64,000 nt of DNA from Nemertoderma westbladi (lineage: Eukaryota; Xenacoelomorpha; Nemertodermatida; Nemertodermatidae). The stretch spans positions 1 through 64,000 of the forward strand of contig JAUCBJ010001346.1 of NCBI GenBank assembly GCA_032718475.1, read 5' to 3'. How positions within the stretch are numbered: position 1 is the stretch's first letter; the number at the start of each line of letters is the position of its first letter. The translations under genes and the position numbers were made by a program. The notes below the pieces were generated by a model that worked only from the letters and a program-made list of their open reading frames with translations, ran no database searches and was not told the DNA's origin. This document shows positions 59,304 through 64,000 of the stretch, one piece after another.

Positions 59304-59561
59304 ATGGTCCTTATCGTGGAATCAGATCTTCCACGTAAGAGGTGGCAGACAGGTCATATCATCGAGACTCATATATCCGATGATGGTTTAGTGCGATCGG
59401 TAGAACTTGTCGTCATGCGACGTAACTATAAGAAACCTGGGATTGTGTTCGAAACACAACAACTTAATTGCCCAGTTGGTCGTTTATGTTTACTGGAAAG
59501 AGACCAAGAGATGTTCGGTAACTATGGAAGGCAAGAGACTCTTCCCACGACCACCTCCTAA
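59304..59561 (+). pseudogene. BEL/Pao C-terminal DUF5641-like domain
   Basis: MVLIVESDLPRKRWQTGHI, then DGLVRSVELVV, is the typical small beta-barrel-like tail that follows BEL/Pao integrase. It is in frame with the preceding segment except for the TGA at 59298-59300. It ends with TAA after TTTS. Confidence 0.85.
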
Positions 59562-60330
59562 TCCAACAAACATCTAGGGACTCCTCAATGTAACAACGTT
59601 TGGAGTGGGTGTGTGACTACATTATTTTATTTTTTTTATTTTTATATTTATGTATGTATTATTATGTAATTTTATTATAATTGTTTTCTTTAATTTTATT
59701 TAGTAGAATAATATTTTAACGATTATTCAGTAGATTAGTGCAATATATTCGTGTTTATTACTTAATTACTTAGCATAATATATTTCGTTTAACGGCGAGA
59801 AATAATTCATTTTCTCTTTCCTTACTGTCCGTATCATACTATAAATACGTGACTACAGTAAGATGAAATGTCCGTACTTATTAAAAGTACAATACCGCCC
59901 CTACTATACTCAAGTATTATTGGTAAGTAGAGTATTAGGAATGCAAAGTTCAGATCCTCGTGTCTCGGCTAAACCAAGCTCTGGGTAGACCTTGGAAACA
60001 ACTTGCCTCTTCTCACTGACATTGCTTCTTGCAATATTGCTCTCATACCGTATCTTAAATAATACGTATAGTAGAATGATTTCCATTTAACAGTAGCGAT
60101 TGAAGTGCAAAATATTTGTTAAACAAATCTGTTAATCAATCTTCAAATAAATCTGTTAAACCCTTTGACCATCTGAAATTCTAGTCGATTAAGATATCGC
60201 GGCACCCACCGATATACTTGAAAGACAAAATTCTAGAATCAGTGGTTAACGTCCCCAGACATGTTCTGGAATAAATAGGTGCCCATCCTAAATATTAAAT
60301 ATTTAATAAATATTTACAATGTTTGTTATA
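59562..60330. other. 3' flank of the BEL/Pao element, possible LTR
   Basis: TGTAACAACGTTTGGAGTGG at about 59590 could open a 3' LTR. The rest is AT-rich. It includes one copy (60155-60288) of a duplicated segment. Confidence 0.4.
60155..60288. repeat. About 130-bp duplicated segment, copy 1
   Basis: Matches 62396-62535 in the same orientation, sharing AAATCTGTTAAACC, ATTCTAGTCGATTAAGATAT and CCCCAGACATGTTCTGGAAT. The LINE at 60331-62365 lies between the two copies. Confidence 0.88.
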
Positions 60331-62365
60331 CTACTACTACTACTAGGATCGGCATGCGCATTACAGCTGCATTTTTAAGAATGCTGTGCCGGCTTGTCAA
60401 CAAAATTGCACTGCCACAACTCCCTATCACCCATGACATTTGCTAGATCATCCGCATCTTCAAGGCCAGTGTCCTTTAAGATGCGTCTCAAGAAAGTCAT
60501 GGGCTGCTCACCATGCTTATTCACTCCATGAGGCTGCCAAAGTACAAGATTATGCACTGGCTGGTCCTCACGGCGAAAGCAATGTCCTGCAAAGCGGAGG
60601 CGATTTTGTAATAGTGTCAAGCTTGGGGGAACCAATGAGACACCTGCAATGTTATATAGTGTCTGGTTGGAGATGTGTGCATTGTACTTGACACAATGAA
60701 CCCGGCGTAACATTCTTGTGAATGTGCCATCCAGAGATTGGGTGTCCTCAGCAGTTAGAGCCCAGCATGGACTCCCGTAGAGGAGTACTGGAACTACTGC
60801 TTCTCTAAATAATCGGACCTTAAGTTTCCGATTAATTCTCGGTGACTTCCAAATCCTGGAAAGCCTATTCAAGGCTGCCCATGCCTTTCCCTTACGTATT
60901 CGAAGGTCCTCACCTGACTTCCGGATCCATGATCCCAGGTAACAGAAGTCGTCCACATGCCCAAGCATACCATCCTTTGAGCTTATGCTCATCCGATCAG
61001 AGACTTGCTGAGGACTTTCAAAGTTAACTGTCAAAATTTTGGACTTTCTGGAGTTAATAAAAAGACCAACACTAGAAGCAGCATGTTCTAATGAGCTGAG
61101 GAGCCGTTGGGCTCCCTCTAATGATTCTGAGAGTACTCCTAAGTCATCAGCAAAGTCTAGATCAGTTAGGTACTTGGTAGGATTTCCTCGACTTCTGGAG
61201 CCAGTAGGTGGAGTTATCATCACCCCATCATCATTATGATGATCTAAGGACATGCGTAGAACATAGTCAACCACAATAATGAACAAGAATGGTGCAAGTG
61301 TGTCTCCTTGGAGGACGCCCCATAACACTTCAAATGGTTATGTGTCACCACCGTCAACAGTAGACACAAATGTTGTCGAACCATCGTATACTGATCTGAT
61401 TGCTGCAATAATTTCATCAGGAATCCCATATAATGAAAGTATGCTGAACATACGTGAGCGAGAGACTGAATCAAAGGCCTTGAAGAAGTCAACAAAGATA
61501 ACAGCCAGATGCCTGTCTTTCTTTTTTGATAATTCTTCAATTATCCTTCTAAGTGCCAAAATGGGCTCCATGGTCCCACGACCTTTACGGAACCCATTCT
61601 GATTTCCATGGAGCAGTCTCTCAATGGGATCCCTGATGCGATTTAATAAAATCCTATTGTATAGCTTTGCAGCAATCGAGATCAATGAGATTCCCCGAAA
61701 AGAACCATAGAGTGTTAGGTTGCCCTTCTTGGGAACTGGCACCAACTTATTTGTTTTCATTTCTTGTGGGACTCTCGTTGTTCGGTACATGTCTACTATG
61801 ATGGGATAGATGAGCTTTAAACACTCAGGTATTTTAAAGACCTCAGGGGGAACACCATCTACTCCACTGGCACGATTGGTCTTAATGCTCTTTGCAGCAG
61901 CCTTCACTTCTGCAAAGGAGATATCGCCAATGGGAATATCTGGGAGTACAGACTCAGAAACTTTTACTTCTATAAAGTTATCAGGCAATACCCTGTCATT
62001 ATTGAGGAGCTTTTCAAAGTGGGCTTTCCAACCATTGAGGCGATCGGCTGGTGATTCAGCCTTAACCTTGGTGGTTGGTTGGCTTTTCCGCCCAGTAAGC
62101 AAATTGATCGATTTCCATGCCTGGGATAATTGCCTGCTGTTGTCAGCATCATTGATGGCATCAACCTGTTGGTTTATTAGCTCCTGTAGATTAACAGAGT
62201 ACTGCCTGTTCAGGGACCTAGATGCAGCCTTAACTGCATTCTTGGCCGCTGTAGTCTGTTTGAGTCGGGACTCTTTCTGCGCCTTATGAAGGTCATTTCG
62301 GCACTTCTGAATTTTGTTGTCAGTCCAGGGGGCCCTTTTCCTGTTTCGAGGGTATACAGGAACTG
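60331..62365 (-). mobile_element. LINE, longest copy in the window (RT complete, 5'-truncated)
   Basis: Minus strand, 3' (TAG)n tail at 60331. The frame is open from about 62365 to 60375 except for one TAA at about 61338-61340, where sister copies have GAA (Glu after VDGDT). It contains a lysine-rich linker (KRAPWTDNKIQKC), RT fingers (ASGVDGVPPEVFK, KLVPVPKKGNLTLYGSFRGI, QNGFRKGRGT), palm (AVIFVDFFKAFDSV), GVLQGDTLAPFLFII, the catalytic FADD box and the C-terminal domain with LLYGSPCWALT. No endonuclease is present in this copy. Target duplications are not clear. Confidence 0.9.
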
Positions 62366-62395
62366 AATAACAAATGTTAAAATAGAGAAAATTAT

Positions 62396-62535
62396 AAATT
62401 AAATCTGTTAAACCTATAGATCCTCTAAAATTCTAGTCGATTAAGATATCGTAGTACTTACCGATACTCTTAAAAGGCAAAATTCTGGAATTAAGGATCC
62501 TAGTCCCCAGACATGTTCTGGAATAAAATTGTGTC
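62396..62535. repeat. About 130-bp duplicated segment, copy 2
   Basis: Partner of 60155-60288, diverged by substitutions and short indels. It may be an older tandem duplication split by the LINE insertion. Confidence 0.88.
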
Positions 62536-63339
62536 TATTTTAATATCAAATAATAAAATTCACGGGAATAGATTTTGAATTCATATCCTCTCATGAATTT
62601 AATAAATTGTCATTTTATACAATGTAAAAACATTCCCAAAATTCAGTTAATTAATAGATCTTGGGAGCGGAGATTCACCCTATTAAGTATATCAGTGTGA
62701 GAGAATCTCCAGTGTATAGTCAATAGCATAAAATCATGTATAAGGGGAATATTGACAATTAAAGAATCACTATTAAATAGCATCCCAGATCTGTATGCAT
62801 GAGAAATACCCTAATTCTACCGCTAGCTTTGCATAATGTCACCATAGTAACAACCACGCTAGAATTAGAAGTGAGTTAAAAGAACAATAGAAAGCTTGCC
62901 CCATTGAATAGCATGCGGAATAAATAGCACCTTGCTAGTATCTAGGGATACATAATAATAACGTGGCATTCTGGAAGGCATTTGACTAACGGACAAATGG
63001 CCCTAATTTGTACAAATTGTGGCAGGAATGTGGAATTTGTATATTTATAGGTGAATGTTACTACTAAAGTGTGTTTACAGTAGCGAGTCGCAGTTGTGAA
63101 AGTTACCCTGCCTCTGTAGCAAGTACCTCCAGTATATCCAAGCCCTTGGGACGGACAGTGGAGTGACTCGCGCTGTTTATTGCTGTCGTTGTGTAGCTAC
63201 TACATTGGCGAGAGGCACAGCGATGACAGTACATCAGCGCTGAGGATCTCACGCTGTCTGGGGGCACAGAGGGGGAGGCAGCGACGACCGCTAGCCTGAT
63301 TATTATTAACTCTAATATGGATAAACTCATATAGCAGCT
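62536..63339. other. AT-rich DNA followed by a GC-richer leader
   Basis: The first 500 bases show nothing. From about 63080 the sequence is GC-richer. CTACTACATTGGCGAGAGGC near 63200 could be an LTR end (CA) followed by a primer-binding site, but no partner LTR is visible. A 5-codon open frame (ATG at 63317) precedes the next start. Confidence 0.4.
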
Positions 63340-64000
63340 ATGACTGAGTTGATAGAAGATGATCTTGGTATCAGGGAGCGATATACCCTACCACTGAAAG
63401 CGTTTGTTGATAGTTTGATAAGCGGTGACGCTAGTCAATATACGACGGAAGACGATGGCCGTTATATCGAACCTCCCATGTCAAAGGAACAGCTCAAGCG
63501 TGAATTGGACTATAGAAAATTAACCGCTCGCTATACGCATCGTAATGGTATGTATATGGACTTCTTAACTACTGGTCATCCTATCGATTTACACAATACG
63601 GAGATGCAGATACTTATACTACGCATTATCTGAAGTATAGCTATTTACCTAACGCAAGCGAACGCGCAACTTTATGGCATCCAGTGGGTATGACCATAGA
63701 AAACGCCACCAAAGAGTGGAACGAAACTCTTAACGTTATCGAAATGTATGGAGTTGTCACTTACGATAACGAAGGTAGCGTTCCGGTTGGAGAACTGGGA
63801 ACTACTCGAATGAGACACATACGAGGACTGGCGGGTTCTACCCATGTATTTACTCGAGCGTGTTCCGACGTGATCGATTATTCTTTTGAGACTCTCACAG
63901 AGATACAAAAGAAACTCCGACATGGACAATTCGAACTCGCGCAACGTTATGTTATCAATACCGAGCGCAAACCGGCCATGGGTATAGATGGATCTATGCT
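63340..64000 (+). CDS. Unrecognised protein, N-terminal part, one frameshift, runs off the window
   Basis: The frame opens MTELIEDDLGIRERYTLPLK and runs 97 codons to TGA at 63631-63633. Another frame takes over near 63590-63605 and is open to the window end. It includes GDADTYTTHYLKYSYLPNAS, then WHPVGMTIENATKEWNETLN, then GTTRMRHIRGLAGSTHVF. Codon-like composition, higher GC and smooth continuity across the switch suggest one protein of at least 215 residues with a one-base indel. No cysteine-rich, membrane or catalytic motif is visible and I do not recognise the family. A GC-rich leader and a possible primer-binding site upstream make a retroelement gag-like protein possible; a host gene is not excluded. 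Confidence 0.5.

Larger units (their letters stand above)
53484..59561 (+). mobile_element. Decayed BEL/Pao LTR retrotransposon
   Basis: A single gag-pol order is visible: coiled-coil leader, DUF1759-like gag, paired zinc knuckles, remnant protease region, RT, RNase H, integrase and DUF5641-like C-terminus. This order with these domains defines BEL/Pao elements. Reading-frame breaks: TAA-TGA at 53768-53773; frameshifts near 54035, 54712, 55215, 57437, 58190 and 58960; in-frame stops at 55305-55307, 56499-56501, 58847-58849 and 59298-59300. No functional polyprotein can be made from this copy. A 3' LTR may begin at about 59590 (TGTAACAACGTTTGGAGTGG), but no matching 5' copy was found. Confidence 0.9.

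Noticed and set aside
60315-62400. Target-site duplication for the 60-kb LINE copy
   Set aside because: Only a 6-base AATGTT match can be found near both ends, too short and not flush with the tail, so no duplication is claimed.
63585-63633. Programmed -1 ribosomal frameshift in the right-end protein
   Set aside because: The direction of the switch would fit, but I see no slippery heptamer of the X XXY YYZ type near it. A simple indel is more likely.

Overview
The window is eukaryotic nuclear DNA from an animal, most likely a marine invertebrate. Evidence: an intron-split flotillin-2 gene with animal-type exons and GT/AG splice sites, BEL/Pao and several non-LTR retroelements, a tRNA-derived SINE, long satellite and minisatellite arrays, and AT-rich intergenic DNA rich in short palindromic words such as TAGGCCTA and TACAGTA/TACTGTA. 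I favour a deuterostome such as an echinoderm, but the sequence alone does not prove it.

Layout. (1) 154-23196 is a satellite of a 41-bp unit (about 19 kb after removing insertions), with a homogeneous core (about 8.68-21.9 kb) and diverged edges that also hold a 52-bp unit. Two mobile elements broke into it and left clean target duplications: a 3.08-kb terminal-inverted-repeat element (2225-5305) and a 5'-truncated LINE (6004-6914). (2) 23201-28670 on the minus strand holds three successive, phase-0, frame-intact coding exons of flotillin-2 (FLOT2). The satellite starts about 7 bp past the splice donor of the third exon, so the array appears to lie inside a flotillin intron whose remaining exons are left of the window; a weak candidate for the next exon lies at 31-98. 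(3) 28.7-38.9 kb is repeat-rich noncoding DNA holding fossils of at least four retroelement lineages, including a LINE inserted antisense into an older copy of its own family. (4) 38967-39839 (minus) encodes an unrecognised 290-residue single-pass membrane protein. (5) 44.2-48.9 kb is a 17-bp minisatellite split by a poly(A)-tailed retroelement insertion with an intact 526-codon frame. (6) 49.2-52.6 kb carries two copies of a small inverted-repeat element and a copy of a 1.1-kb dispersed repeat whose partner is in the flotillin intron. (7) 53.4-59.6 kb is a decayed BEL/Pao retrotransposon with gag, RT, RNase H, integrase and C-terminal domain all recognisable but broken by stops and frameshifts, and lacking a visible protease active site. 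(8) 60331-62365 is the longest copy of the same LINE family, with one nonsense codon. (9) The right end (63340 onward) begins an unrecognised protein with one frameshift.

The host genes visible are FLOT2 (a membrane-raft scaffold protein) and the orphan membrane protein. Nearly everything else is mobile or tandem DNA. The most notable arrangement is a roughly 23-kb satellite-plus-transposon block directly abutting a constitutively needed splice site. The most unusual sequence property is that the 41-bp unit is stop-free on one strand in all frames, so the array reads as one repeating 41-residue peptide for up to 2,240 codons.
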